Made by a program: the position numbers and the translations under genes. Source: Ensifer sp. Root278 (GTDB lineage: Bacteria; Pseudomonadota; Alphaproteobacteria; Rhizobiales; Rhizobiaceae). From it: a stretch of DNA of 64,000 nt. The notes under the pieces were generated by a model. That model saw nothing but the letters and a program-made list of their open reading frames with translations. It was not told the DNA's origin and did no database searches. This document shows, piece by piece, positions 32,988 through 41,207 of the stretch; the first letter of the stretch is position 1; each line of letters begins with the position of its first letter. The stretch spans positions 1 through 64,000 of the forward strand of contig NZ_LMJJ01000005.1 in assembly GCF_001429285.1 (NCBI RefSeq), read 5' to 3'.

Positions 32988-32995
32988 CGCCGCGC
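32973..32995. terminator. Terminator hairpin overlapping the EamA stop codon
   Basis: GCGCGGCG (32973-32980) and CGCCGCGC (32988-32995) pair perfectly, and TTTCT follows. The 7-nt loop holds the TAA stop of the transporter gene. It sits between convergent genes and may work both ways. Confidence 0.65.
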
Positions 32996-33011
32996 GCTTT
33001 CTGCTGACTTC

Positions 33012-34190
33012 TTAGAGGCCCGGCGGTGTGAAATTTGCCAGCCGCTCTTCGAGCTTGCGGATCGTCTCGGCGTCCGCATTGGCAAAGGCGAAGCGCAGGT
33101 AGTTCTCTTGGCCTTCGCCGAAATAATCGCCCGGTAGGCAGACGACGCCGGCGAGCTTTGCGAGCTTCTCGGCAATGAACTGTGAGTCGATATCGGGGAA
33201 GGGGTGGCGGACGTAGGCGAAATAGGCGCCGACCGCCTGCAGCTTCCATTTCGGCAACCGGCTCATGACATCGCGCAGCGCATCGGCGCGCGCGGCAATC
33301 TCGGCGCGGTTGGCCTGGCGCCAGTCGGCAAGCGCGGGGATGGCCTTGGCGACGGCGGCCTGGGCCGAGCGCGGCGCGCAGATCTGCAGGTTGTCCATGA
33401 TCTTCGTCACCTGCTCGATGACAGCAGGGCCGGCGGTGATGGCACCGAGGCGATGGCCGGGTATGCAGAAGGACTTGGAGAAGCTGTAGAGGCCGATGAA
33501 GCTCTCCTGCCAGCCTTCGCTCGAAAGCAGGCCGTGCGGCGCGACGGACGCGTCGGGCAGGAAGTCGCGATAGGTCTCGTCGAGGATCAGCCAGACACCC
33601 TTGGCGCGGCAGGCCTCGTGGATGCGGGCGAGCAGCTCCGGCGGATAGACGGCGCCGGTCGGGTTGTTGGGCGAGACCAGCGCAAGTGCCCGGATGCCGG
33701 GGCGAAGCACTGCAGAAATCGCGTCGACCTCGGGCAGGAAGCCGGCACCGGCGTCGCAGGGTACGAGCTCGACATTGATGCCGAGCATCGAAAGCGTGGT
33801 TTCCTGGTTGAAGTAGTAGGGGTTGGTCATCAGGATCGTATCGCCCGCGCCGGCAATCGCCATCGCCGTGCAGATGAAGGCCTGGTTGCAGCCCGAGGTG
33901 ATGTGAATGTTGTCGGCCGTCACCGCCGCGCCATAGAGCCCGGCGACATGAGCCGCATAGGCTTCGCGCAGCACTGCTTCGCCCTCGATCGCGCCATAGC
34001 CGGTATAGGCGGTGGAGGCGGCGGTCTCGCCGAGCCATGCCAGCATATCCGGATGCGCAGGATAGCCGGGCACGGCCTGCGACAGGTCGATCAGCGGGCC
34101 ACGGGAGCCGTCGTAGGACTTCGCCCAGGCCAGCACCGAGGGCACGGGCGGCGGCGAGAGCTTTTCGACGAGCGGGTTGAAATGCGGCAT
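33012..34190 (-). CDS. Class I/II PLP-dependent aminotransferase
   Basis: A 392-residue fold-type I aminotransferase. PLP lysine K239 in YSFSKSFCIPGHRLG, D204 in LDETYRDF, N176 in SPNNPTGA and R247 are all present, and the C-terminal substrate arginine lies in LRFAFAN. It transfers the amino group between an amino acid and 2-oxoglutarate or pyruvate; specificity is not clear. It is the sole gene on its strand between the terminator at 32973 and a REP-like palindrome at 34227, next to the LysR gene but about 80 nt apart. Confidence 0.9.
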   Translation of the reverse strand: MPHFNPLVEKLSPPPVPSVLAWAKSYDGSRGPLIDLSQAVPGYPAHPDMLAWLGETAASTAYTGYGAIEGEAVLREAYAAHVAGLYGAAVTADNIHITSGCNQAFICTAMAIAGAGDTILMTNPYYFNQETTLSMLGINVELVPCDAGAGFLPEVDAISAVLRPGIRALALVSPNNPTGAVYPPELLARIHEACRAKGVWLILDETYRDFLPDASVAPHGLLSSEGWQESFIGLYSFSKSFCIPGHRLGAITAGPAVIEQVTKIMDNLQICAPRSAQAAVAKAIPALADWRQANRAEIAARADALRDVMSRLPKWKLQAVGAYFAYVRHPFPDIDSQFIAEKLAKLAGVVCLPGDYFGEGQENYLRFAFANADAETIRKLEERLANFTPPGL

Positions 34191-34226
34191 GGCGGGTGTT
34201 CCTGCGTTAGATCACGATGGTTTGAA

Positions 34227-34269
34227 GCAGGATGCGGGCGGAAAACCGCGTACATTTTCCTCATCCTGC
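34227..34269. repeat. REP-like palindrome, copy d
   Basis: Arms GCAGGATG (34227-34234) and CATCCTGC (34262-34269), core GGCGGAAAACCGC and the ATTTTCCT tail. It lies directly after the LysR stop codon (minus strand). The outer arms carry a compensating base change (CAGG/CCTG instead of CGGG/CCCG), showing selection for pairing. Confidence 0.85.
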
Positions 34270-34270
34270 C

Positions 34271-35335
34271 TCAGGCCTTGGCTTTACGTTTCTGCGGGCG
34301 ATCGGCGCGGCGGGCGCGGCTCGGCGCCGAGACCGGCTGAAAGCTGTCCTTGCCCGATTTACGATCTGTTGGCTCCAATTTCGAGGCCCGGCTGCGAATA
34401 ATCGTGCGGGCCGAAGTCTGCAGTTCCGGCATAGGGTCGCTTTCGAGCGTCGAAAACATCCAGTCGATGAAGATGCGCACGATCGGGGCGGCCAGCACCT
34501 CGTTGCGGCAGGCGACGAAGAAGGCGTCGTTGGCAGGCACGGTCAGGTCGAAGGGGGCGATCAGTTCGCCGCGCGCGATCAGGCTGCCGGCGGTGATAGT
34601 GTCGCCGAGTGCCACGCCCTGATTGTGCAGCGCGGCTTCGGTCGAGAGCCGCGCATCGCTCATGAAATGCTGCCGCCCGCGCTGCAGGTCACTGGCATCG
34701 GCTGCGGCGAGCCAGGTGTTCCACTCGCGGCCGTCGTCGCCATGCAGCATCACGTGGTCGCGCAGATCCCGCACGGAGCGCAGCGGCCGCATGTTGAGCA
34801 GTGTCGGGCTCACGACCGGAAAAAGCTCCAGCCGACTCCAAAGCTTCGCCCACGCGCCCGACCAGTTGCCGTCGCCATAGATCAGGCAGACGTCGACATC
34901 GGGCGAATGCAGATAGGCCTCGTCATTGGAAGCGATCAGCGTCAGGCGCACGTCCGGATACTGTTCGGTGAAGAGATGCAGCCGCGGGATCAGCCAGAAG
35001 GAGAGAAGTGCGGGAACGCAGGTAATGCGCAGTTCGCCGCTCGTCGTCGGACGCGTCATCGCCGCCGTCGCCGCGGCGATCTCGGCAAAGGCATGGGTGA
35101 CGGCCGGCAGGAGCAGCGCGCCCTGCGGCGTCAGCTTCAGCCGCTTGCCGCCCCGTTCAAAGAGGGCCGCCTTGACCGAGAGTTCAAGCGCGCGGATCTG
35201 GTGGCTGATCGCACCGTGAGTGACGTTCAGCTCACGCGCGGCAGCCGATACGGAGCCCCGTCGCGCCGTCGCTTCGAAGGCTCGCAAAGGGTTCAAGGGC
35301 GGCAGGCGGCTGGACAAATCGAGCGGTTCCGGCAA
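34271..35335 (-). CDS. LysR family transcriptional regulator (GcvA-like) with basic tail
   Basis: A 354-residue LTTR. HTH at about residues 15-75 (NPLRAFEATARRGSVSAAARELNVTHGAISHQIRALE), linker helix, then a periplasmic-binding-like effector domain (about 100-300). The last 50 residues are an unusual basic, Arg/Lys-rich extension beyond the normal LTTR length of about 300. It is divergent from the ureohydrolase gene at 35541, with a T-N11-A dyad at 35345-35361 directly upstream of its start, and likely activates the guanidino/polyamine cluster. Confidence 0.9.
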   Translation of the reverse strand: MPEPLDLSSRLPPLNPLRAFEATARRGSVSAAARELNVTHGAISHQIRALELSVKAALFERGGKRLKLTPQGALLLPAVTHAFAEIAAATAAMTRPTTSGELRITCVPALLSFWLIPRLHLFTEQYPDVRLTLIASNDEAYLHSPDVDVCLIYGDGNWSGAWAKLWSRLELFPVVSPTLLNMRPLRSVRDLRDHVMLHGDDGREWNTWLAAADASDLQRGRQHFMSDARLSTEAALHNQGVALGDTITAGSLIARGELIAPFDLTVPANDAFFVACRNEVLAAPIVRIFIDWMFSTLESDPMPELQTSARTIIRSRASKLEPTDRKSGKDSFQPVSAPSRARRADRPQKRKAKA

Positions 35336-35344
35336 TTGCTGTTA

Positions 35345-35361
35345 TGTGAATTTTTCTCACA
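35345..35361. promoter_or_regulatory. LysR-type operator upstream of lysR
   Basis: TGTGA (35345-35349), seven AT-rich bases, TCACA (35357-35361): perfect dyad containing the T-N11-A motif. It starts ten bases before the lysR start codon on the minus strand and about 180 bp upstream of the ureohydrolase start, as usual for an LTTR recognition site. Confidence 0.65.
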
Positions 35362-35540
35362 CGAAACGCTATAACAATGTCAATTGATTTTCTAGGGGAA
35401 TTGCCGCCTAATAATCGTCAACAAAGGCGAAAAAGCCTGGGGAACATGATCGCGCCGGATGAGCCGGCCCCATCCGCAGACAAAATTCTGTGGCGCCTCG
35501 CGCGCATGCCTCGGGCTATGGATGACGGAGGATTGAACCG

Positions 35541-36602
35541 ATGGCCTGGGACGACAACAAGCTTGCCGAACTGAAGGCGAAATACGGCGAAAGCCATGGC
35601 GGCGAGCTGTTCGACCCCACCTTCCGCAAGGTTGCCGACAAGATCTTCAACAAGAGCGGCACGCGCCTTGCTCCCTATTCCGGCATCCCGACCTTCCTGA
35701 CCGCGCCGCACATGCCGGTCGATGCGGAAAACCCGGATTTCGGCAACCTTCAGGTGGCGATCGTCGGCATTCCCATGGACCTCGGCGTCACCAACCGCCC
35801 GGGCTCCCGCTTTGGACCGCGGGCGCTACGTTCGATCGAGCGCATCGGTCCCTATAACCATGTGCTCGGCTGCACGCCGGTGCAGGAACTGCGTGTCGCC
35901 GATATCGGTGACGTACCGTTCCAGAGCCGCTACCGGCTGGAGCTCAGCCATGAGGATATCGAAAAGCGCATCAACCAGATCGTTGATGCCGGCGTTCTTC
36001 CGCTCTCGGTCGGCGGCGACCATTCGATCACCCATCCGATCCTGAAGGCGGTCGGCAAGAAGCGTCCGGTCGGCATGATCCACATCGACGCCCATTGCGA
36101 CACCGGCGGCGCCTACGATCTTACCAAGTTCCACCATGGCGGTCCGTTCCGCAACGCCGTGCTCGACGGCGTGCTCGATCCGACCCGCGTCGTGCAGATC
36201 GGTATCCGCGGCTCGGCCGAATATCTCTGGGAGTTCTCCTACGAGTCCGGCATGACCGTCGTCCACGCCGAAGAAGTGACCGGCCTCGGCATTCCCGCGA
36301 TCATCGAGAAGGCGAAGAAGATCGTCGGCGACGGCCCGACCTATCTCTCCTTCGACATCGACAGCCTCGATCCGAGCTTTGCGCCGGGCACCGGCACACC
36401 GGAAGTGGGCGGTCTCACGACCCGCGAGGTACTGGAACTGATCCGCGGCCTCAAGGGCATCAACCTCGTCGGCGGCGACGTCGTCGAAGTGGCGCCGCAA
36501 TACGATTCGACGACCAACACGGCCCATGCCGGCGCGCAGGTGCTCTTCGAGATTTTGAGCCTGATGGTCTATAGCCCGGCCATTACCGGCAAGTCCGCCT
36601 GA
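35541..36602 (+). CDS. speB: Ureohydrolase (agmatinase / guanidino-acid hydrolase family)
   Basis: A 353-residue arginase-fold enzyme. Metal ligands H161 (GGDHS), D183, H185 and D187 (DAHCD), D272 and D274 (SFDIDSLDP) are complete. The family releases urea from agmatine, guanidinobutyrate, guanidinopropionate or guanidine. It is about 40 residues longer than E. coli SpeB, with an N-terminal extension (1-45), a feature of some guanidino-acid and guanidine hydrolases. It is divergent from a LysR gene and followed by two importers and an amidase, so guanidinobutyrate is as likely a substrate as agmatine. GGAGG precedes the start. Confidence 0.88.
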   Translation: MAWDDNKLAELKAKYGESHGGELFDPTFRKVADKIFNKSGTRLAPYSGIPTFLTAPHMPVDAENPDFGNLQVAIVGIPMDLGVTNRPGSRFGPRALRSIERIGPYNHVLGCTPVQELRVADIGDVPFQSRYRLELSHEDIEKRINQIVDAGVLPLSVGGDHSITHPILKAVGKKRPVGMIHIDAHCDTGGAYDLTKFHHGGPFRNAVLDGVLDPTRVVQIGIRGSAEYLWEFSYESGMTVVHAEEVTGLGIPAIIEKAKKIVGDGPTYLSFDIDSLDPSFAPGTGTPEVGGLTTREVLELIRGLKGINLVGGDVVEVAPQYDSTTNTAHAGAQVLFEILSLMVYSPAITGKSA

Positions 36603-36603
36603 C

Positions 36604-36644
36604 ACAAACGTTTGTCGGCTGCCGGACCGGAAACGGCGGCCGAC
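36604..36644 (+). promoter_or_regulatory. Palindrome plus hairpin between ureohydrolase and binding-protein genes
   Basis: ACAAACGTTTGT (36604-36615) is a perfect 12-bp palindrome right after the stop codon. It runs into a hairpin, GTCGGCTGCCG (36614-36624) with CGGCGGCCGAC (36634-36644), 11 bp including one G-U pair. No U run. Either an operator or an mRNA-stability element. Confidence 0.55.
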
Positions 36645-36688
36645 CACCAGACTGCACAATCACAAAGCTTCCGGGTAGGGGAATAACC

Positions 36689-37483
36689 ATGACGATCCAT
36701 GCAAAACTGAAGACAGCATTCGCTGCCGCCCTGATGCTCGGTGCGGCCGCCGGCATCGCCAAGGCCGATGCGCTTGCCGATATCAAGTCCGCCGGCCAGA
36801 TCAATGTCGGCATCTTCTCCGACTTCCCGCCCTTCTCCTCGGCCAGCGCCGACATGAGCATCAAGGGCTATGACGTCGATGTCGCCCAGCAGATCGCCGA
36901 CGACCTCGGCGTCAAGCTCAACCTCGTCAGCGTCACCGGCCAGAACCGCATTCCCTATCTCAACGACAAGCGCGTTGACATCCTGATGAGCGTCGGCTTC
37001 TCCAAGGAACGCGCCGAGGTGATCGACTTCGCCGCCGCCTACGCACCTTACTACATCGCCGTCATCGGTCCGGCCGAGCTCAAGGTCGCCGGTAAGGAAG
37101 ACCTTGCCGAGAAGACCATTGCCGTCAACCGCGGCACGCTCGAGGACACCTCGCTCACCGAGGCGGCTCCCGCCAACGCCGACATTCAGCGCTTCGACAA
37201 CTACAATGCCGTGATCCAGGCCTTCATCTCCGGCCAGGCCCAGCTGATGGTCGTCGGCAACGACGTCGGCGCCCAGGTGCTGGCGCGCCAGGAGGCGCTG
37301 AAGCCGGAGCAGAAGTTCCAGCTTCTGACTTCGCCGTCGCATATCGGCCTCAACAAGAACGAAGACGGCCTGAAGAAGGCGGTCAACGACGTGGTCGCCA
37401 AGATGCTTGCCGATGGCAAGCTGAACGCGAGTTCCGAGTCCTGGCTGAAGACGCCGCTCAACCCCGACAACCTCAAGGACTAA
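36689..37483 (+). CDS. Polar amino acid ABC importer, periplasmic binding protein
   Basis: A 264-residue family 3 binding protein. Signal peptide 1-24 (cut after AKA), then LADIKSAGQINVGIFSDFPPFSS, MSIKGYDVDVAQQIADDLGVKLNLV, RIPYLNDKRVDILMS and VIDFAAAYAPYYIAV, the usual ligand-cleft elements. It serves the two permeases downstream. In this setting an arginine-like or guanidino ligand is possible. No ATPase gene accompanies it. Confidence 0.92.
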   Translation: MTIHAKLKTAFAAALMLGAAAGIAKADALADIKSAGQINVGIFSDFPPFSSASADMSIKGYDVDVAQQIADDLGVKLNLVSVTGQNRIPYLNDKRVDILMSVGFSKERAEVIDFAAAYAPYYIAVIGPAELKVAGKEDLAEKTIAVNRGTLEDTSLTEAAPANADIQRFDNYNAVIQAFISGQAQLMVVGNDVGAQVLARQEALKPEQKFQLLTSPSHIGLNKNEDGLKKAVNDVVAKMLADGKLNASSESWLKTPLNPDNLKD

Positions 37484-37544
37484 TTAGAGCCTGATGGCCG
37501 CGAGGAGCCCTGCTTCTCGCGGACCTGTTCGAAAGGTTGCGACG

Positions 37545-38213
37545 ATGGGCTACGGCCTCAGCTTCGGTTGGCTCAAGGACGCCGCGGGCGCAATCGCCCA
37601 TGGCGCGGCTATGACCGTGTTTCTGATCGCCTGCACGACGGTGCTCGGCATCCTGATCAGCATTCTCTTCGCGGCCGCCCGCCGCAGCCGATATGCCGTG
37701 CTACGCAAGGCCGTGGCCGTCTATGTCGAAGTCGTCAGGAACACGCCGTTTCTGGTGCAGTTGTTCTTCATCTATTTCGGCCTGCCGAGCCTCGGTATTC
37801 GCCTCGACCCGATCGTCGCGGCGATCGTGGCGATGACGCTCAACATGGCCGCCTATACGACCGAGATCGTCGGGGCCGGGCTCGATGCGGTGCCGAAGGG
37901 GCAGAGCGAGGCGGCATTTGCGCTCGGGCTGAAACCGCGACAGGTCTTCATCAAGATCATCCTGCCGCAGGCGCTGAAGGTGATCTTCCCGGCGCTCACC
38001 AGCCAGGTCATCATCATGATGCTGGAATCGGCGGTCGTCTCGCAGATCGCGGTGCGGGAACTGGCGCACGAAGCGGATCTCCTGCAGGCGCGTACCTTCC
38101 GCTCGTTCGAGACCTATTTCGTCGTCACGCTGATTTACCTCGCCCTCTCGATGGCCGTCCGGCGGCTCTTCGTTGCCGGCGGCCGGCGTGTGCTGGGAGC
38201 CGGCGTGTCATGA
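37545..38213 (+). CDS. Polar amino acid ABC importer permease 1 (HisQ/HisM-like)
   Basis: A 222-residue permease with about five helices and the HEQRVTALR-type coupling region (AAFALGLKPRQVFIKIILPQALKVIFPAL). VEVVRNTPFLVQLFFIYFGLPSLG is the family signature. ATG 37545 has AAGG seven bases upstream; the frame opens at 37494 but lacks an RBS there. The stop overlaps the next start (ATGA). Confidence 0.9.
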   Translation: MGYGLSFGWLKDAAGAIAHGAAMTVFLIACTTVLGILISILFAAARRSRYAVLRKAVAVYVEVVRNTPFLVQLFFIYFGLPSLGIRLDPIVAAIVAMTLNMAAYTTEIVGAGLDAVPKGQSEAAFALGLKPRQVFIKIILPQALKVIFPALTSQVIIMMLESAVVSQIAVRELAHEADLLQARTFRSFETYFVVTLIYLALSMAVRRLFVAGGRRVLGAGVS

Positions 38214-38857
38214 TCGAATTCACCTTCTGGGACATCCTGCGCAACCTGATCTTCGCCACCCGCTGGACCGCTCTTCTGTCGGCCGTCGCCTTCGCCGGCG
38301 GTGCCGCTGTGGGACTGGCGATCCTCGCGGCCCGCATCTCCGAACGTCCGTGGCTGCGCCGCTTCGGTTCCGGCTACATCGCGCTCTTCCAGGGCACGCC
38401 GCTCCTGATGCAGCTCTTTCTGATGTTCTTCGGTCTGCCGATGCTGGGCTTCCGCATCGAACCCTGGACGGCAGCCGCACTCGGGCTGACCTTCTATGCC
38501 AGCGCCTATCTCGCCGAGATCTGGCGTGGCGGCGTGGAAGCGCTGCCGCGCGGGCAATGGGATGCCGGCGCCAGTCTCGGGCTGCATCGCCTGCAGGAGC
38601 TACGCCTCGTCATCCTGCCGCAGGCCTTTGCCATCACCCGGCCGGCGGCGGTCGGCTTCCTCGTGCAGCTCATCAAGAGCACGGCGCTCACCTCGATCAT
38701 CGGCTTCGAGGAGCTTCTCAGAACCGCCAATGCGATCAATAATGCAACCTTCGAACCTTTCACGGTCTATGGGCTGGTTGCGGTGATCTTCTTCGTGCTG
38801 TGTTATCCGCTGACGCAATATGCGCGCATGCTCGAGCGGAGGGCGCCGGCGCACTAG
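38210..38857 (+). CDS. Polar amino acid ABC importer permease 2
   Basis: A 215-residue permease homologous to the previous one (ALFQGTPLLMQLFLMFFGLPMLG; coupling loop DAGASLGLHRLQELRLVILPQAFAITRP). The two would form the heterodimeric channel. Overlaps the preceding gene by 4 nt. The longer frame from 37568 is only the shadow of permease 1. The usual glnQ/hisP-like ATPase gene is absent; after 112 nt a different importer begins. Confidence 0.92.
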   Translation: MIEFTFWDILRNLIFATRWTALLSAVAFAGGAAVGLAILAARISERPWLRRFGSGYIALFQGTPLLMQLFLMFFGLPMLGFRIEPWTAAALGLTFYASAYLAEIWRGGVEALPRGQWDAGASLGLHRLQELRLVILPQAFAITRPAAVGFLVQLIKSTALTSIIGFEELLRTANAINNATFEPFTVYGLVAVIFFVLCYPLTQYARMLERRAPAH

Positions 38858-38869
38858 GCCACGGATTTT

Positions 38870-38892
38870 GGGGCGCCTCCTGATCGCGCCCC
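38870..38892 (+). terminator. Hairpin after amino acid permease, possible terminator
   Basis: GGGGCGC (38870-38876) and GCGCCCC (38886-38892), loop 9 nt, 13 nt after the permease stop. A U run is lacking. It separates the amino acid importer from the PotD-like gene. Confidence 0.5.
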
Positions 38893-38968
38893 GGACTGAA
38901 AACATGTAAGGAATCAAATACAACAGGGAACGAGGCGGGCAACGCCGAAACAAAAAAGGAGAACGAGA

Positions 38969-40048
38969 ATGATCACCACTCCCATCAAGCGCCGCACGCT
39001 GCTTGGCGCCGGTTTTGCCGGCGCTTCCATGCTGGCGATGCCGTCGATCCTGCGGGCGCAGGACAAGTCGCTGAAGGTCGGCGTCTATGGCGGCTACTTC
39101 AAGGATTCGTTCGACAAGAACATCTTCCCAGAATTCACCAAGGCGACCGGCATTGCGGTCGAATCGATCGCCGAGCCGACCGGTGAAGCCTGGCTGGTCC
39201 AGCTCGAACAGGCCGCCCGCGCCGGCCAGGCGCCGGCCGACGTCTCGATGATGTCGCAGGTGGCAATGCTGAAAGGCCAGTCGACCGATCTCTGGACGCC
39301 GATCGATACGGCGAAGATCAAGAACGCGTCGGACCTGCTCGATCGCTTCGTCAATAAATACCCGGATGGCCGCATTGCCGGCATCGGCGCCGTCTCGTGG
39401 TACATCACGCTGGTGACCAACACCGACGTCTACAAGGAAGCGCCGACTTCCTGGTCCGCCTTCTGGGATCCGGCGAATGCCGACAAGCTCGGCCTTCTAG
39501 CACTCGTTTCCAACTCGTTCCTGCTCGAAGTGACGGCCAAGACCTTCATGGGCGGCACCAACGCGCTCGACACGGAAGAGGGCCTGCTTAAGGCGTTCGA
39601 GAAGCTCGCAGAAGTGAAGCCGAACGTCCGCCTGTGGTACCGCGATGAGGCGCAGTTCGAGCAGTCGCTGAAGTCGGGCGAAATCCCGATGGGCCAGTAC
39701 TATCACGACGTGACCGGCCTTGCCGCCGCCGACGGCCATCCTGTTCGTTCGACCTTCCCGAAGGAAGGCGGCATTCAGGATTCCGGTTGCTGGGCGCTGT
39801 CGCGTGCCTCGCAGAAGTCGGAAGAGGCCCATATCTTCATCGACTATATGTGCCAGCCCTCGATCCAGGCGACGCTGTCGCGTAAGGTCGGGACGTCGCC
39901 GACCGTCAAGCGCGAAGTCACGGATCTCACCGATAAGGAATTCGCAGCGGTTTCGTCCGACATCGAGCCGATCGTTCCGCGCTACGATCTCTACCAGACG
40001 AAGTCGGATTGGCTGAATCAGAAGTGGACCGAGCTGATCGTCGGCTGA
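38969..40048 (+). CDS. Polyamine-type binding protein (PotD-like), Tat signal
   Basis: A 359-residue periplasmic binding protein. The N-terminus KRRTLLGAGFAGASMLAM and ILRAQ look like a twin-arginine signal (twin Arg at 8-9), cut after about residue 31. The mature part follows the PotD/PotF plan: LKVGVYGGYFKDSFDKNIFPEFTKATGI, NADKLGLLALVSN, GEIPMGQYYHDV, FIDYMCQPSIQATLS. GGAGAA precedes ATG 38969. It serves the ABC genes downstream, from which it is separated by three hairpins (40058-40148). Confidence 0.9.
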   Translation: MITTPIKRRTLLGAGFAGASMLAMPSILRAQDKSLKVGVYGGYFKDSFDKNIFPEFTKATGIAVESIAEPTGEAWLVQLEQAARAGQAPADVSMMSQVAMLKGQSTDLWTPIDTAKIKNASDLLDRFVNKYPDGRIAGIGAVSWYITLVTNTDVYKEAPTSWSAFWDPANADKLGLLALVSNSFLLEVTAKTFMGGTNALDTEEGLLKAFEKLAEVKPNVRLWYRDEAQFEQSLKSGEIPMGQYYHDVTGLAAADGHPVRSTFPKEGGIQDSGCWALSRASQKSEEAHIFIDYMCQPSIQATLSRKVGTSPTVKREVTDLTDKEFAAVSSDIEPIVPRYDLYQTKSDWLNQKWTELIVG

Positions 40049-40057
40049 TCCTGCCTG

Positions 40058-40148
40058 CTCCCCGGTCATCGGGGAGAACCACCGACCTAACGACGGGGAG
40101 AGGCCTTGCGGCCGCTCCCCGCCCGAAACCCTCCCATGAGGTGGAGGG
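40058..40148 (+). promoter_or_regulatory. Three tandem hairpins between binding-protein and ATPase genes
   Basis: Hairpin 1: CTCCCCG/CGGGGAG (40058-40076). Hairpin 2: CGGGGAG to CTCCCCG (40094-40121) with inner GGCC/GGCC. Hairpin 3: CCCTCC/GGAGGG (40129-40148). Arms of 1 and 2 are mutually complementary, so alternative folds are possible. None has a U run. Confidence 0.65.
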
Positions 40149-40169
40149 GACCATCCTCGCGGAGAAACA

Positions 40170-41207
40170 ATGTCCGGACTTGCCCTTCAAAACGTCGTCA
40201 AGGAATTCGGAACCTTCAGGGCCGTCAACAATGTCGACCTGACGGTGCCGCACGGCACCTTCGTCTGCATGCTCGGACCTTCCGGCTGCGGCAAGACCAC
40301 ACTCCTCAGGATGATCGCCGGTCTCGACCTGCCGACCGGCGGGGCGATCCGGCTCGACGGCGAGGACATCACCCAGGTTCCGACGCACAAGCGCAATCTC
40401 GGCATGGTGTTCCAGTCGCTGGCGCTGTTCCCGCATCTGACCGTCGGCGAAAACATCGCCTATCCCTTGCGCATCCGCGGTGCGGCAAAGGAAGACCAGA
40501 AGAAGCGGGTCGACGAACTGCTGGCGATGATCCATCTGACGGGTTACGCCGACCGGCCGGTCGCCAAGCTCTCCGGCGGCCAGCGCCAGCGCGTGGCGAT
40601 CGCCCGGGCGCTGTCGATCTCGCCGAAACTGTTCCTGCTCGACGAGCCGCTTTCGGCGCTCGACGCCAAACTGCGCGAGGCGATGCAGGTGGAACTTCGC
40701 CAGCTTCAGCAGAAGCTCGGCATCACCACCATCGTCGTCACCCACGACCAGCGCGAAGCAATGACCATGGCCGACACCGTCGTCGTCATGAGCGGTGGCG
40801 AAATCCGCCAGGCCGCGTCGCCGATCGAGATCTACCGCCGTCCGGCCGACAGCTTCGTCGCCGACTTCATCGGCCAGACGAACCTGCTCGATGTTGCGGG
40901 CGACAGCTCTGGCCGCGCCGTCGTTCTCGGCCAGGCGATCCCCGGCCTTGAATTGCCGGCCGGTGCCGCCAAGGGCACCCTGTCGGTGCGCCCGGAAGAC
41001 GTGCACCTGACTGCCCCTAGCGCCGGCGCGCTCACTGGCAAGGTCACCTTCGTGCGTGATCTCGGCGGCACGATCGAAACCTTCGTCGATGTTGCCGGAC
41101 ACCAGATCGTCGCCGTCTCCACCCCGCGTGAGCGACCGGAGGTCACCGTCGGCCAGGAGGTCGGCATCGCGCTCACCCCCGATGTCTGCGTGGTGCTGAA
41201 GAAATGA
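40170..41207 (+). CDS. ABC importer ATP-binding protein (PotA-like)
   Basis: A 345-residue ATPase with Walker A GPSGCGKTT at about 35-43, Q-loop FQSLALFPHL, signature [14 protein letters not shown], Walker B LFLLDEPLSALDA, H-loop VTHDQREA, and a C-terminal TOBE domain ending TPDVCVVLKK. RBS GGAGAAACA before ATG 40170. Overlaps the following permease by 4 nt. It might also drive the ATPase-less amino acid importer upstream, but the families differ and this is unlikely. Confidence 0.94.
   Translation: MSGLALQNVVKEFGTFRAVNNVDLTVPHGTFVCMLGPSGCGKTTLLRMIAGLDLPTGGAIRLDGEDITQVPTHKRNLGMVFQSLALFPHLTVGENIAYPLRIRGAAKEDQKKRVDELLAMIHLTGYADRPVAKLSGGQRQRVAIARALSISPKLFLLDEPLSALDAKLREAMQVELRQLQQKLGITTIVVTHDQREAMTMADTVVVMSGGEIRQAASPIEIYRRPADSFVADFIGQTNLLDVAGDSSGRAVVLGQAIPGLELPAGAAKGTLSVRPEDVHLTAPSAGALTGKVTFVRDLGGTIETFVDVAGHQIVAVSTPRERPEVTVGQEVGIALTPDVCVVLKK

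Noticed and set aside
35400-35540. A guanidine riboswitch in the leader of the ureohydrolase gene
   Set aside because: Only a small AGGC/GCCT hairpin is seen; no ACGR-loop pair or ykkC-type conserved core was found by eye. A covariance-model scan would settle it.
37568-38857. A 429-residue fused permease
   Set aside because: The N-terminal half is an off-frame reading of permease 1; permease 2 starts at 38210.
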